Source: Actinopolymorpha pittospori (GTDB lineage Bacteria; Actinomycetota; Actinomycetes; Propionibacteriales; Actinopolymorphaceae). From it: DNA of 64,000 nt. The stretch is from assembly GCF_014873875.1 (NCBI RefSeq), contig NZ_JADBEM010000001.1, forward strand, positions 2,604,001 to 2,668,000, in the 5' to 3' direction. Shown here one piece after another: positions 38,901 to 47,482 of this stretch. The notes under the pieces are model-generated. The model worked only from the letters and a program-made list of their open reading frames with translations, was not told the DNA's origin and did not search any database. Every line of letters starts with the position of its first letter. The first letter of the stretch is position 1. The position numbers and the translations under genes were made by a program.

Positions 38901-39493
38901 GTGCGTCGTGGGTGTCGGATCCGGTCCGTGGCCGGGTGCTGCGGGTTGACTCGAGCTGGAACGGCTACGCCAGGACGGCCATCAACGTGCCGGTGATCGA
39001 CGGCGAGGGAAGTTTCACCATCACTGCCTGGGTGAAACCGACCAGCCCCACCGCCCGGGGAGCCGTCGTCGCGCAGGGCTCGCACAGCCCGGTACCTGGT
39101 GGGGCGCGGGAGAGCTACGGGCTGCGGCTGAGTCGTGAGAATCCGACCCGATGGCGTTTCGACCGGCTCGACTCGAAGTGGACGAGTACGGCCAGCCTCA
39201 GTTCGGATCGTGTGCTGGAGCCTGAGGACTACGGCGAGTGGGTGCATCTGGCGGCGGTCTACGACCGGGTGCAGGGTCGCATGTTCCTTTACGTCGACAG
39301 CGTTCGCCAAGGCGATCCGGAGGGATATGAGTTCTCTGAGCCATGGCACGGTGCGACCGGTCCGGTGTGGTTCGGCAGCGAGCTACCGGGGACGGACGCG
39401 GCCACCACGTTCGCCGGCGAGCTCGATGACGTCCGGATGTACACCGGCGTGATGTCCCGAGAAGAAATCTTCCTGCAGTGGATGAACGGTTGA
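35903..39493 (+). CDS. Secreted LamG-domain protein preceding the RHS toxin
   Basis: The product has up to 1196 residues. It has an N-terminal signal sequence (KRWSRGRAVLTGLAVAVVSPLLAVVPSAAG) and a beta-rich region including a DNRLRE-like part (SRVFYRFDTTAFAGKHILSAVF). Ig/fibronectin-like segments follow, then two concanavalin A-like LamG domains: GVWKFDETEGSSAADM to about residue 945, and GHWKFDETAGTSAADSSGYG to the end. LamG domains bind sugars or surface proteins. It ends 12 bases before the RHS gene and is probably co-expressed and co-exported, perhaps as an adhesin or delivery partner. The start could be the ATG a few codons downstream. Confidence 0.85.
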   Translation: MSGWGNGLMAWSGCARRGGLVGGVKRWSRGRAVLTGLAVAVVSPLLAVVPSAAGTASAAPVGAATPVRTAPAGPVEVPELTTETRRVLANPDGTFTAEVSAGPARVRRDDGWVKVDPTLVRRSDGSVGPKAVPVGLTFSGGGSGPLASIADEGKSLGLGWRRALPEPVLSGPTATYPAVLPDVDLVLQAGVEGFSTYIVVKTPEAAVNPELAELSFALSASGVSATENADGEFEAKDGQGRLIFAGPQARMWDSSGRDSARAQPSAADRSPSPSPTAMSQKKTSSPEVALDIDPGDVIEEPMESRSAEMPVEVSGSQLSVTPDHELLHGSETVYPVVIDPGISKAVRRTYWTMVWSNGMKFPNHATEHARVGYDDWEDDKKSRVFYRFDTTAFAGKHILSAVFTHKQIHSPQFACGGTAAPAVQLGRTAAISSSTAWPGPTWYATLDSNSTIHGHRDTCAGYTLQEWNAEAGVEQAAAAKSSQLTLGLRSADETDKWGWRNYDNDASYPVLSVVYNSIPNKPSSVKISEPSTSCVASAANAPVISDATPTFQGYLTDADGASADMKARFEVFTSSGTSPIWQVMHPTAVASGTTVRVTIPTGELANNTVYKFRVRAEKSIATTPAEATDFGPYSGYCYFKVDTSRPAPPKITSTTYPPLDPDNAVGYGGVGILGSFTFDGDADVIAYQYRVNDRALQSATPATPGAPATVSIWPDKFGVNVLHVYSKDAAGNISTTLDYGFKVARGSAPVGVWKFDETEGSSAADMAGGPNPRPMTVAGGPAGWSPQGRLAGSLQLDGVDDYASTAAAAVSTHNSFTVAAWVRLDSTESYAAVARQAHNGHHAFLLYYSKSANRWGFQRQDPDDPAKSSTAMSTSPPAVGAWTHLAGVYDGASGRLSLYVNGVPEGTAAYAKSFHVTDPFEIGRWSYPGVAGAPFKGRIDQVQLWNRYVAAEEFASVIDLNDADDKEQPALVGHWKFDETAGTSAADSSGYGATATLGSGASWVSDPVRGRVLRVDSSWNGYARTAINVPVIDGEGSFTITAWVKPTSPTARGAVVAQGSHSPVPGGARESYGLRLSRENPTRWRFDRLDSKWTSTASLSSDRVLEPEDYGEWVHLAAVYDRVQGRMFLYVDSVRQGDPEGYEFSEPWHGATGPVWFGSELPGTDAATTFAGELDDVRMYTGVMSREEIFLQWMNG

Positions 39494-39504
39494 GAGGGGC
39501 TTCG

Positions 39505-42500
39505 GTGAGCGGACGTCGGTCGCGCGGGTCGATGACGCGGATGGGCACGATGGCGCGGCTGGTCGCGGTCGCTACCGCGATCGTTCTGACAGCCACGACG
39601 ATGCAGGCGGCTCCGGCGATGTCGGACACCGGCGACTGGACACCGCCTCCTACGCAGCCGGTCAAGTCGGTGCCGGTGCGTCCGGTGCACGCCAAGCTTG
39701 ACACCACGCCTGACCCGGCGAAGCGTGCCACGGTGCGTTCGGTACCGAAGGCGACCTGGCCAAGCGGCGCGGCTTCGGTAGAGCTGCCATCGGCCGCACG
39801 GACGGCGATCACCGGCTCAGCCGGTGCCATCCGTGCCGGCTTGCTGCCCGTCTGGATCCAGGCGGCTCCATCCGACAGCGCAAGCACTGCGAAGAAGCCC
39901 TCCGCGGGTCTCGCTCCTCCGTCCAGCGTGGACCGGGTGCGGGTCGAGGTCGCCGGACGGTCCGCCACCGACCGCGTCGGTGTGACCGGAGTCCTGCTTC
40001 GGCTCGAACCGGAAGAGGCCGGCGAGATCGGGAGCGAGGTCGCGACGCCGGAGAAGCGCGAGACGGCAGCGCGGAAGGGCGGCGCTGCCAGCCAAGGCGT
40101 GAGGCTGACTCTCGACTACTCGATGTACCAAACGGCTTTCGGGGCCGACTGGTCACGCCGGTTGCGGCTGGTCCAACTGCCCGAATGCGCGTGGTCGACT
40201 CCGGAGCAGGCGGCATGCCAGCAGGTGACGCCGCTCACGTCGGAGAACGACGAGTCCAGTCGACGGCTTTCTGGCAAGGTCGAGCTCACGACTGCTGGTG
40301 GGCCGACGGTCATCGCGGCGTTGGCGGGGTCGTCGAGTGACGCGGGGGACTTCGCCGCAACGTCGTTGACGGCGTCGTCGACGTGGGCGGCTGGTGGATC
40401 GAGTGGAGACTTCACGTGGTCGTATCCGTTCCGGGTGCCCCCGGCCGTCGGCGGGCCGGAGCCGTCGGTGGCACTGTCGTACTCCGCCCAGAGCGTTGAC
40501 GGGCGTCAGGGATCGACGAACAACCAACCGTCCTGGATTGGTGAGGGCTTCGACCTGGGCATGTCCTACGTCGAGCGGAAGTACGGCTCATGCGCGGACG
40601 ACGGACACGCCGGCAAGGGCGACCTGTGCTGGAAGTACGACAACGCGACCTTGTCTCTGAACGGCAAGTCGACCGAGCTGGTCAAGGACGACAAGACCGG
40701 CGCGTGGCGGCTGAAGGATGACGACGGCTCCCGGGTGCAGCGGTTGACGAACCCGATCGACAACGGCGACAACGACCGGGAGTACTGGAAGGTCACCACG
40801 ACCGACGGCACGCAATACCACTTCGGGTTGTATCAGCTGCCGGGCTGGACGTCGGGTAAGCCGACCACGAACTCGGTGCTGTGGGCGCCGGTCGCCGGTG
40901 ACGACGCGGACGCCGGCGACGGCAAGAGCGAGCCGTGCTACAGCTCGTCGGGCTTCGCGTCGTCGTTCTGCAACCAGGCTTGGCGGTGGATGCTCGACTA
41001 CGTTGTCGACCCGAACGGCAACGTGATGAGCTACTACTACGGGCGGGAGGGGAACTTCTACGCCAAGAACGGCGTCGCGACCCCCGGCACGCAGTACATG
41101 CGGGGTGCGATCCTTTCGCGGATCGAGTACGGCCAGCGGTCGAACACCATCTATTCGACGCCTACGCCGTTCCGGGTGCTGTTCGGTACGGCTCAGCGGT
41201 GCGTGCCAACCTCGACCGAGCCATGCACGACACTGACGAGCACGAATCAGGGTGCCTGGCCCGACGTCCCGTTCGACCAGCTCTGTGCCTCCGGTCAGGC
41301 ATGCACCGGCAAGACGTCGCCGACGTTCTTCTCCCAGCTGCGGCTGTCGACGATCAGGACACAGGTGTGGGTGTCGGGCACGACCTACCGTGACGTCGAC
41401 ACCTGGACGTTGACCCAATCGTTCCCCTCACCAGGTGACGGAACGAGCGCCGCACTGTGGTTGACCTCGATCGCACAGACCGGCAAGGTGGGCGAGGCGG
41501 CCGACGCGATCACGTTGCCGAAGGTCGTCTTCGGCGGAACGCAGCTGACGAACCGCGTGGACGCGCTGGAGGGCATCGCTCCGCTGCGGAAGTGGCGGGT
41601 CCGCACGATCACTTCGGAGACCGGCGGTCGGCTTCAGGTCAACTACACGGCCACCGAATGCAGCCGGTCCGCGCTCCCGGCCGTCGACACAAACACCAAG
41701 CGGTGCTTCCCGTCGTACTGGACCCCGCCGGGCAAGACGCAGCCGGAGCTTGACTGGTTCCACAAGTACCTCGCGGCGCAAGTGCTACAGATTGACCAGA
41801 CTGGCGGCGCGCCGACCGTCCAAACCGGCTACAGCTACCCGGCCAACGGTGCAGCCTGGCACTACGACGACACCGACGGCATCACGCCGAACAAGTACCG
41901 CACCTGGTCGCAGTGGCGTGGTTACACGCTGGTTACGACGACGCTCGGCGACTCGCTGACTGCCACGAGGTCACAGTCGACGGCGCGGTACTTCCGGGGC
42001 ATGGACGGTGACCGGCTCTCCGGGGGCGGGACGAAGAACGCCGTGGTGACCGACTCCGAAGGTGTATCGGTCGACGATGCCAACCACCTGGCCGGCATCG
42101 TTCGGGAGACGAGGGTTCTCAACGGAGTTGGTGGCGCGGAGGTGTCCGGGGAGATCTCGGACCCCTGGGTGCGGCAGACCGCCTTCCGGGACCAGCCGTC
42201 AGGCGACATTGCGGCGCACATTGTCCGGGTCGGCAAGAGCCGCACGCGGACGACGCTGGACGGCGACCGGGGAGTGCGCGGGACCACGTCTGTCAGCACG
42301 TTCACCGACGACGGGTTGATCGCCACTGTCGACGACCAGGGTGACGACGCCACGACCGGCGACGATCAGTGCACGCGGACGACCTACGCCCAGGACACCG
42401 ACACCTGGATGCTGGACTACCCGTCCCGGGTGGAGACGGTCAGCGTGAAGTGTGCCGGAACGCCTTCACGGCCCGACGATGTGATCTCGGACGTTCGGAC

Positions 42501-45500
42501 CGCCTATGACACTCAGGCGGTGGGTGCGGCGCCGACCAAGGGCGACGCCACGAGGTCGGAGCGGGTGGCGTCGTACTCCGGGGGGTCGCCGGTCTACCAG
42601 ACGGTCTCGACGTCCACCTACGACGCGCACGGCCGCGTGCGCACGGTCACAGACGCGGACGACAAGACCACTACGACGACGTACACGCCGGCCACCGGTG
42701 GCCCGTTGACGCAGACGGTGGAGAAGAACCCGCTCGGCCACACGCTGACGACGAAGCTCGAGGCGGCGTGGGGGTCCGCGACGTCGATCGTGGACACCAA
42801 CGGTGAGAACACCGACCTTGCCTACGACGCATTGGGACGGCTGAAGTCGGTGTGGCTGGCGAACAGAACCCAGGAGCAGCAGCCCAACCTGAGGTTCGCC
42901 TATAGCGTGACCGCGACCGCACCGCCGGCAGTTGCGACGTCGACGCTGCGTCACGACGGAACCACCTTCAACACCAGCTATGACATCTTCGACTCCTGGT
43001 TGCGGCCTCGGCAGACGCAGCGCCCGGGGGCCAATGGTGGTCGGGTGGTCGCGGACACCATCTACGACAAGCGCGGTCTGGTGGAGAAGACCAGGGCCGA
43101 CTTCTACAACTCCGCGGTGCCAGGCGCTGGTTTGGTATCGGTGACCGACGCGGGCACGCCGGCGTTGACGTCGTTCACCTACGACGGCGTCGGCCGTGAA
43201 AGTGCGCAGACACTGACAACGAGCGGACAACAGCGCTGGCAGACGACCACGCGCTACGGGGGTGACCGGACCTACGTCGACCCGCCGACAGGCGCCCCTG
43301 GCGTGACCACAATCACCGATGCTCGCGGAAACGTGGTTGAGCGGCGGGAGCACCCCGGTGGTGCGCCGTCGGGAAGCTTCACCGCCACGACGTACTCCTA
43401 TGACCACGCCGACCGGCTGGCCGGCATCAGTGACGTGGCCGGGAACGACTGGACGTACACCTACGACCTGCGTGGCCGTCAGACCAGCACGTCGGACCCG
43501 GACAAGGGCACGACGGTCTCAACGTATGACGACCTCGATCGCGTGGCCACGTCGACCGATGCCCGAGGGGAGAAGCTCGCCTACTCCTACGATGCGCTGG
43601 GCCGCAAGACCGGGCTGTTCGCGGGCTCGACCGCCGGGACGAAGCTCGCGGAGTGGACCTTCGACACCATCCCCGGTGCGGAGGGGATGCCTGTCGCCTC
43701 CACGCGCTACATCGACGGTGCGGCCTACACCAACAAGGTCGTCACCTACGACGAGCTGTATCGGCCCACCCGCGAGGAGACAGTCATCCCCGCGGCTGAG
43801 GAGGGCCTGGGCGGCACCTACCGGAAGGACTACACCTACAACCTGGACGGAACGCTGGACACCGCGATCCTGCCCCAGGCCGGTGGACTCCCGTTGGAAA
43901 TCTTGACTCAGAGCTACAACGACCTGGGAATGCCTACGACGCTGGAAGGCAGGTCCAGCTATGTGAAGGACACGGTGTACTCGCCGCTGGGCGACCCAGA
44001 GCAATACATCCTGGCTCGGGCGCTCGATTCAAAGCACGTGTCTCTGACGATGGAGTACGAGGACGGGACACGGCGGCTGAAGCGCGCGTACGCCGATGAC
44101 CAGACCAACACGGAGTTGCCCACCGACCGGTCGTTCACCTACGACGCGGCTGGGAACGTGCTGTCCGCGACGGAGGTGGCGGGGACTCCAGACGAGGTGG
44201 AGTGTTACAGGTACGACGGCTACCAGCGGCTGGCTGATTCGTGGACGCAGGCATCTGGCGGATGCTCGGCCGGGCCGAGCGGGGCAGTGCTGGGTGGGCC
44301 GGCGCCGTATTGGACGTCGTGGACGTATACCTCGACGGGTCAGCGGAAGACTCAGACCGCGCACCTGAGCTCGGGCGATGTGACGTCGACGTTCGTGTAT
44401 CCGGCGGCTGGCAAGCCGCAGCCGCATGCGGTGCAGTCGATCACGAACGGTTCGACGGTGAAGAAGTACGTCTACGACGAGGCGGGCAACACGACCTCGC
44501 GGGTGAACCACTCCACGGGTGCGACGCAGACGCTGGACTGGGACGGCGAAGGGCGTCTGGAGTCGGTGACCGAGGGCGGGGACGTTTCCGGGTTGGTGTA
44601 TGACGCGGACGGCACCCTGTTGTTGCGTCGTGATGCGGCGGAGACGGTGTTGTATGTGGGGGAGACGGAGGTTCACGAGTCGGCCGCCGGTGCGATCTCG
44701 GCGCAGCGTCACTACAGCCACAACGGGCAGACGGTTGCTGTGCGGGCCACTGATGGTGCGGGTGGCACCAAGATCTCGTGGCTGGTCGGGGACCCGCAGA
44801 ACACTGCGCTGGTCGCGATCGATGAGGGGACTCAGCAGGCCAGCCGGCGTCGGCAGAATCCATTCGGTGTGTTGCGGTCGAACCCGACCTGGCCCTCCAC
44901 CCGCGGCTTCGTGGGTGGGGTGCCGCACAAAGAGACGGGTTTGACGCACCTGGGTGCGCGTGAGTACGACCCAGCCACAGGCAACTTCCTGTCGGCGGAC
45001 CCGGTGCTGGACCCGACCAGTCCGCAGTCGTTGAACGCGTACTCCTACGCGGGGAACAACCCGGTCACCTTGTCTGACCCGTCTGGGTTGTATCCGATCG
45101 ATGAGTGGGGTGACCCGTATCCCGCGCCGCCGCGGGTTCCGGCTGGTGACGGCGCGCCTTATGACGGCGGGCAGTCCAGGGCTCACCGCGAGCAGGTTCG
45201 GGAGGTTCAGCACGCGAACCAGCAGGTGACGCGCGCCCGTGGTGCGAAGGAAGTCGCGCGCAAACAGCTTGTGAAGGCCGCGCAGGCGGTGGTCACGTTG
45301 ATGGCGGACGAGCTGGGGATCACCGATGCGGTGGACTGTTTCACTACGGGTGACACCGGGTCGTGTCTGTCGACTGCGGGCACGGTGTTGTTGTCGTTCG
45401 TTGGTGGTGTGGCGGGCAAGCTGGTCGTGAAGTACGGGGCGCCGTGGAAGTGGCGTCGTGCTGCAAGGGTGGCCGGGGAGCTGGGTCGGCTTAGTGGTGA

Positions 45501-46317
45501 CCTGGCGAGTGGGCTTCGTGCGTATGCGAAGCATTCGGATGAGTTGGCCAATGCGGAGCGGAACCTTGCCCGGGTCGCGTCGGCGTGTGGGATGCGAAGT
45601 TTCGCTGGTTCGACGTTGGTGTTGATGGCCGGCGGGAAACTCAAACCGATCGCTGACGTCAAGGTCGGGGACCGGGTGGTCGCCACCGACCCGCAGACAG
45701 GTGAGCAGCGGGTGGAGCCGGTCACCGCGGTGTGGGTGCATCAGGACAAGCTCGTCGACCTGCGCGTCGACGCCGGGGTGGTGACGACCACCGAGGACCA
45801 CCCGTTCTGGAACGCCACCGACCGGGAGTGGCAGGACGCGGCGAACATCGACCCCGGCGACCAACTCCTCGCCGCCAACGGCGACAAGACCCGCCTCGGT
45901 GGGATCGCCTGGGCCACCCAACACACCGACACCGCCTACAACCTCACCATCGCCAACATCCACACGTACCATGTACTAGCGGGCACCGCACCGGTACTCG
46001 TCCACAACACGACGTGTCCGTGGACTTCTTACCGGAAGTTCGATGGCGATGGTCATCCGGTTGATGGAACCCAGCTACCGACAAACGAAGCTCTTGACGC
46101 GGCGGAGAGATGGGTTGGCCCAGACTACTCCGAACCCGTGGCGGGCAGTGGGCGATATGTCTCACAGGACGGCGCCCGTGTTGCTAGGATGGGCGACTCC
46201 GATATTACAGGTAGGCACGGGGGTGGTCCGCACATGAACTTTGAGAGGTTAGGGCCGAACCCTAGGAAGCCTGGGAAGTCGATGGTTATCGAGAATCGAC
46301 ACGTCTATCTGCAATAG
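39505..46317 (+). CDS. RHS-repeat polymorphic toxin with Hint pretoxin domain and C-terminal tip
   Basis: The GTG at 39505 follows GAGAGGGG (39492-39499) and gives 2270 residues. A signal sequence (MARLVAVATAIVLTATTM) is followed by an N-terminal shell, many YD repeats (for example YDALGRKTG, YDDLDRVATS) and the RHS core YDPATGNFLSADP near 1822 with YSYAGNNPVTLSDPSGLY. A Hint autoprotease module at about 2030-2168 runs from SACGMRSFAGSTLV to VLVHN (46006-46008). The last 103 codons (46009-46317), with GDSDITGRHGGGPHMNFERLGPNP, form the variable toxin tip; I tentatively relate it to the type-24 polymorphic-toxin domains. It should be exported, encapsulate and release the tip, and act on neighbouring cells. 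Confidence 0.88.
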   Translation: MSGRRSRGSMTRMGTMARLVAVATAIVLTATTMQAAPAMSDTGDWTPPPTQPVKSVPVRPVHAKLDTTPDPAKRATVRSVPKATWPSGAASVELPSAARTAITGSAGAIRAGLLPVWIQAAPSDSASTAKKPSAGLAPPSSVDRVRVEVAGRSATDRVGVTGVLLRLEPEEAGEIGSEVATPEKRETAARKGGAASQGVRLTLDYSMYQTAFGADWSRRLRLVQLPECAWSTPEQAACQQVTPLTSENDESSRRLSGKVELTTAGGPTVIAALAGSSSDAGDFAATSLTASSTWAAGGSSGDFTWSYPFRVPPAVGGPEPSVALSYSAQSVDGRQGSTNNQPSWIGEGFDLGMSYVERKYGSCADDGHAGKGDLCWKYDNATLSLNGKSTELVKDDKTGAWRLKDDDGSRVQRLTNPIDNGDNDREYWKVTTTDGTQYHFGLYQLPGWTSGKPTTNSVLWAPVAGDDADAGDGKSEPCYSSSGFASSFCNQAWRWMLDYVVDPNGNVMSYYYGREGNFYAKNGVATPGTQYMRGAILSRIEYGQRSNTIYSTPTPFRVLFGTAQRCVPTSTEPCTTLTSTNQGAWPDVPFDQLCASGQACTGKTSPTFFSQLRLSTIRTQVWVSGTTYRDVDTWTLTQSFPSPGDGTSAALWLTSIAQTGKVGEAADAITLPKVVFGGTQLTNRVDALEGIAPLRKWRVRTITSETGGRLQVNYTATECSRSALPAVDTNTKRCFPSYWTPPGKTQPELDWFHKYLAAQVLQIDQTGGAPTVQTGYSYPANGAAWHYDDTDGITPNKYRTWSQWRGYTLVTTTLGDSLTATRSQSTARYFRGMDGDRLSGGGTKNAVVTDSEGVSVDDANHLAGIVRETRVLNGVGGAEVSGEISDPWVRQTAFRDQPSGDIAAHIVRVGKSRTRTTLDGDRGVRGTTSVSTFTDDGLIATVDDQGDDATTGDDQCTRTTYAQDTDTWMLDYPSRVETVSVKCAGTPSRPDDVISDVRTAYDTQAVGAAPTKGDATRSERVASYSGGSPVYQTVSTSTYDAHGRVRTVTDADDKTTTTTYTPATGGPLTQTVEKNPLGHTLTTKLEAAWGSATSIVDTNGENTDLAYDALGRLKSVWLANRTQEQQPNLRFAYSVTATAPPAVATSTLRHDGTTFNTSYDIFDSWLRPRQTQRPGANGGRVVADTIYDKRGLVEKTRADFYNSAVPGAGLVSVTDAGTPALTSFTYDGVGRESAQTLTTSGQQRWQTTTRYGGDRTYVDPPTGAPGVTTITDARGNVVERREHPGGAPSGSFTATTYSYDHADRLAGISDVAGNDWTYTYDLRGRQTSTSDPDKGTTVSTYDDLDRVATSTDARGEKLAYSYDALGRKTGLFAGSTAGTKLAEWTFDTIPGAEGMPVASTRYIDGAAYTNKVVTYDELYRPTREETVIPAAEEGLGGTYRKDYTYNLDGTLDTAILPQAGGLPLEILTQSYNDLGMPTTLEGRSSYVKDTVYSPLGDPEQYILARALDSKHVSLTMEYEDGTRRLKRAYADDQTNTELPTDRSFTYDAAGNVLSATEVAGTPDEVECYRYDGYQRLADSWTQASGGCSAGPSGAVLGGPAPYWTSWTYTSTGQRKTQTAHLSSGDVTSTFVYPAAGKPQPHAVQSITNGSTVKKYVYDEAGNTTSRVNHSTGATQTLDWDGEGRLESVTEGGDVSGLVYDADGTLLLRRDAAETVLYVGETEVHESAAGAISAQRHYSHNGQTVAVRATDGAGGTKISWLVGDPQNTALVAIDEGTQQASRRRQNPFGVLRSNPTWPSTRGFVGGVPHKETGLTHLGAREYDPATGNFLSADPVLDPTSPQSLNAYSYAGNNPVTLSDPSGLYPIDEWGDPYPAPPRVPAGDGAPYDGGQSRAHREQVREVQHANQQVTRARGAKEVARKQLVKAAQAVVTLMADELGITDAVDCFTTGDTGSCLSTAGTVLLSFVGGVAGKLVVKYGAPWKWRRAARVAGELGRLSGDLASGLRAYAKHSDELANAERNLARVASACGMRSFAGSTLVLMAGGKLKPIADVKVGDRVVATDPQTGEQRVEPVTAVWVHQDKLVDLRVDAGVVTTTEDHPFWNATDREWQDAANIDPGDQLLAANGDKTRLGGIAWATQHTDTAYNLTIANIHTYHVLAGTAPVLVHNTTCPWTSYRKFDGDGHPVDGTQLPTNEALDAAERWVGPDYSEPVAGSGRYVSQDGARVARMGDSDITGRHGGGPHMNFERLGPNPRKPGKSMVIENRHVYLQ

Positions 46318-46327
46318 AGTTACACGG

Positions 46328-46368
46328 GCGGGGAGTCTTGTAGGAGTGCTTCCTACAAGACTCCCCGC
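46328..46368 (+). terminator. Strong hairpin between toxin and immunity gene
   Basis: GCGGGGAGTCTTGTAGGA (46328-46345) and its perfect complement (46351-46368) form an 18-bp stem with a 5-base loop, ten bases after the toxin stop. It is followed by TAACTTTG. Such a strong terminator would separate the immunity gene at 46401 from the toxin transcript. Confidence 0.7.
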
Positions 46369-46400
46369 TAACTTTGTCGGTGTAGAGGATGGCGGTGTGA

Positions 46401-46661
46401 GTGGTGGATCAGATCATCAATGTTCCTGAGTATCGGACCGATGAGGGAATTCGTTTCGTCTGGGATGATGATTTCGAAATCGAATTACAGATCGATTTAA
46501 GGGAGGTTGTCATCAAGGCAAATCGGACCGGATTGACCTCGCTGGCGCGTCATCTATTGACTCTCGCGCAAGAAGGAGTTCGCGAAGGGGCCCATATTCA
46601 TTTGACGGCGGACCAAGAGATCGAATCGTCCTACGATCTCATAGTTGAACGCAGAGCTTAG
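46401..46661 (+). CDS. Immunity protein for the RHS toxin tip (Imm32-like)
   Basis: This 86-residue protein starts at a GTG at 46401 (a second GTG follows at 46404). It is acidic and contains IKANRTGLTSLARHLLTLAQEGVREGAHIHLTADQEI, which matches what I recall of the Imm32 family (GL.SLA..LL.LA...HIHL). Its place 83 bases behind a polymorphic-toxin tip supports an immunity role: binding and blocking the tip in the cytosol. Base composition is lower in GC than the RHS gene, as usual for toxin tips and immunity genes. A strong hairpin lies between the two genes. Confidence 0.75.
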   Translation: MVDQIINVPEYRTDEGIRFVWDDDFEIELQIDLREVVIKANRTGLTSLARHLLTLAQEGVREGAHIHLTADQEIESSYDLIVERRA

Positions 46662-46970
46662 GACTGGATGGACAGACTCGTGTCCACCACGCGTCCCTTA
46701 CGGAAACGCGAGTACTTAGGGGGTCCAGCAGTGCTCCCTGATGCCGTGTCAACCGACGGTATAATGCCGGGGAGAGGTCGGTGGGCATTGAACTGGCACG
46801 CACGCCAAGACGGCTTGATACCGCTGCTCCGTCGTCTTCGTCTCTCCGCAATACTTGGCAGAGTGTCGTGCACGATCGGATTCCCTTCAGTCGCGCAGGT
46901 GGCAGTCCACACGCTCCCGGCTCACATCCCACCAAAGCGCGTAGCCGTTCTCGACGGAGTCGCCTGAATA
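46662..46970. other. Intergenic stretch behind the immunity gene
   Basis: About 310 bases of lower GC. Open frames on both strands give unlikely proteins with mixed codon use, and I see no ribosome binding site. It may be the remains of an earlier tip/immunity cassette. Confidence 0.35.
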
Positions 46971-47303
46971 ATGATTAACTCGACCGACCCCGACTTCCGC
47001 GTGTGTCAGATCAGTTTCGATACGCTGCTCGAGATCCAGTCGGAGGCGGAGGACCGGGGCTTGGCCACTCGGTGGACCTCGGTGGATGCACTACGCGGCC
47101 AGGTCAAGGAGGAAGTCGTCGTCCTCGAGTCGTTGATGCGCGAGATCCAGGGAGGCTCTGTGCGAGCCTACCGATGCCTCCTGTTGTTCTCGAAAGTGGA
47201 TGGCAGGGACGCGGGCGGAGTTGCCACGATCGATCCGGAGCCTAATGAGAGTTACCGGGTCAGCCGCTGGCAGACTCGGTGCCCGGTAGCCGTCGGCAGG
47301 TGA
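46971..47303 (+). CDS. Small hypothetical protein, possible second immunity gene
   Basis: The 110-residue product reads with good high-GC codon use: DFRVCQISFDTLLEIQSEAEDRG, then ATRWTSVDALRGQVKEEVVVLESLMREIQGG and RAYRCLLLFSKVDGRDAGGVATIDPEP. The last 15 residues look like run-on, so the gene may be truncated at its 3' end by the adjoining IS110-B. It is soluble with no catalytic motif. Its place behind an RHS toxin and immunity gene suggests an immunity protein from a lost cassette, but this is inference. Confidence 0.5.
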   Translation: MINSTDPDFRVCQISFDTLLEIQSEAEDRGLATRWTSVDALRGQVKEEVVVLESLMREIQGGSVRAYRCLLLFSKVDGRDAGGVATIDPEPNESYRVSRWQTRCPVAVGR

Positions 47304-47435
47304 GCACTCTCGGAGCCAGGACATGAAGTCCTATTGACAGATCGTGCCCCTGCCGGTGGTCGGGAGGATGGACCGCTGATGGGATGTCGTGCCCGCCGTC
47401 GTGTGGCGTGAGCACTTGATCATTAGGTTGCGGAG

Positions 47436-47480
47436 GTTCTCCCGCGGGCTGCTGATGGTGGCTGTCGAGGACGGGAGAAC
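47436..47480 (+). promoter_or_regulatory. Hairpin in the IS110-B leader
   Basis: GTTCTCCCG (47436-47444) pairs with CGGGAGAAC (47472-47480), which ends two bases before the transposase GTG and includes its ribosome binding site GGGAG. It could hide the start from read-through transcripts or be part of the element's structured RNA. Confidence 0.4.
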
Positions 47481-47482
47481 AG

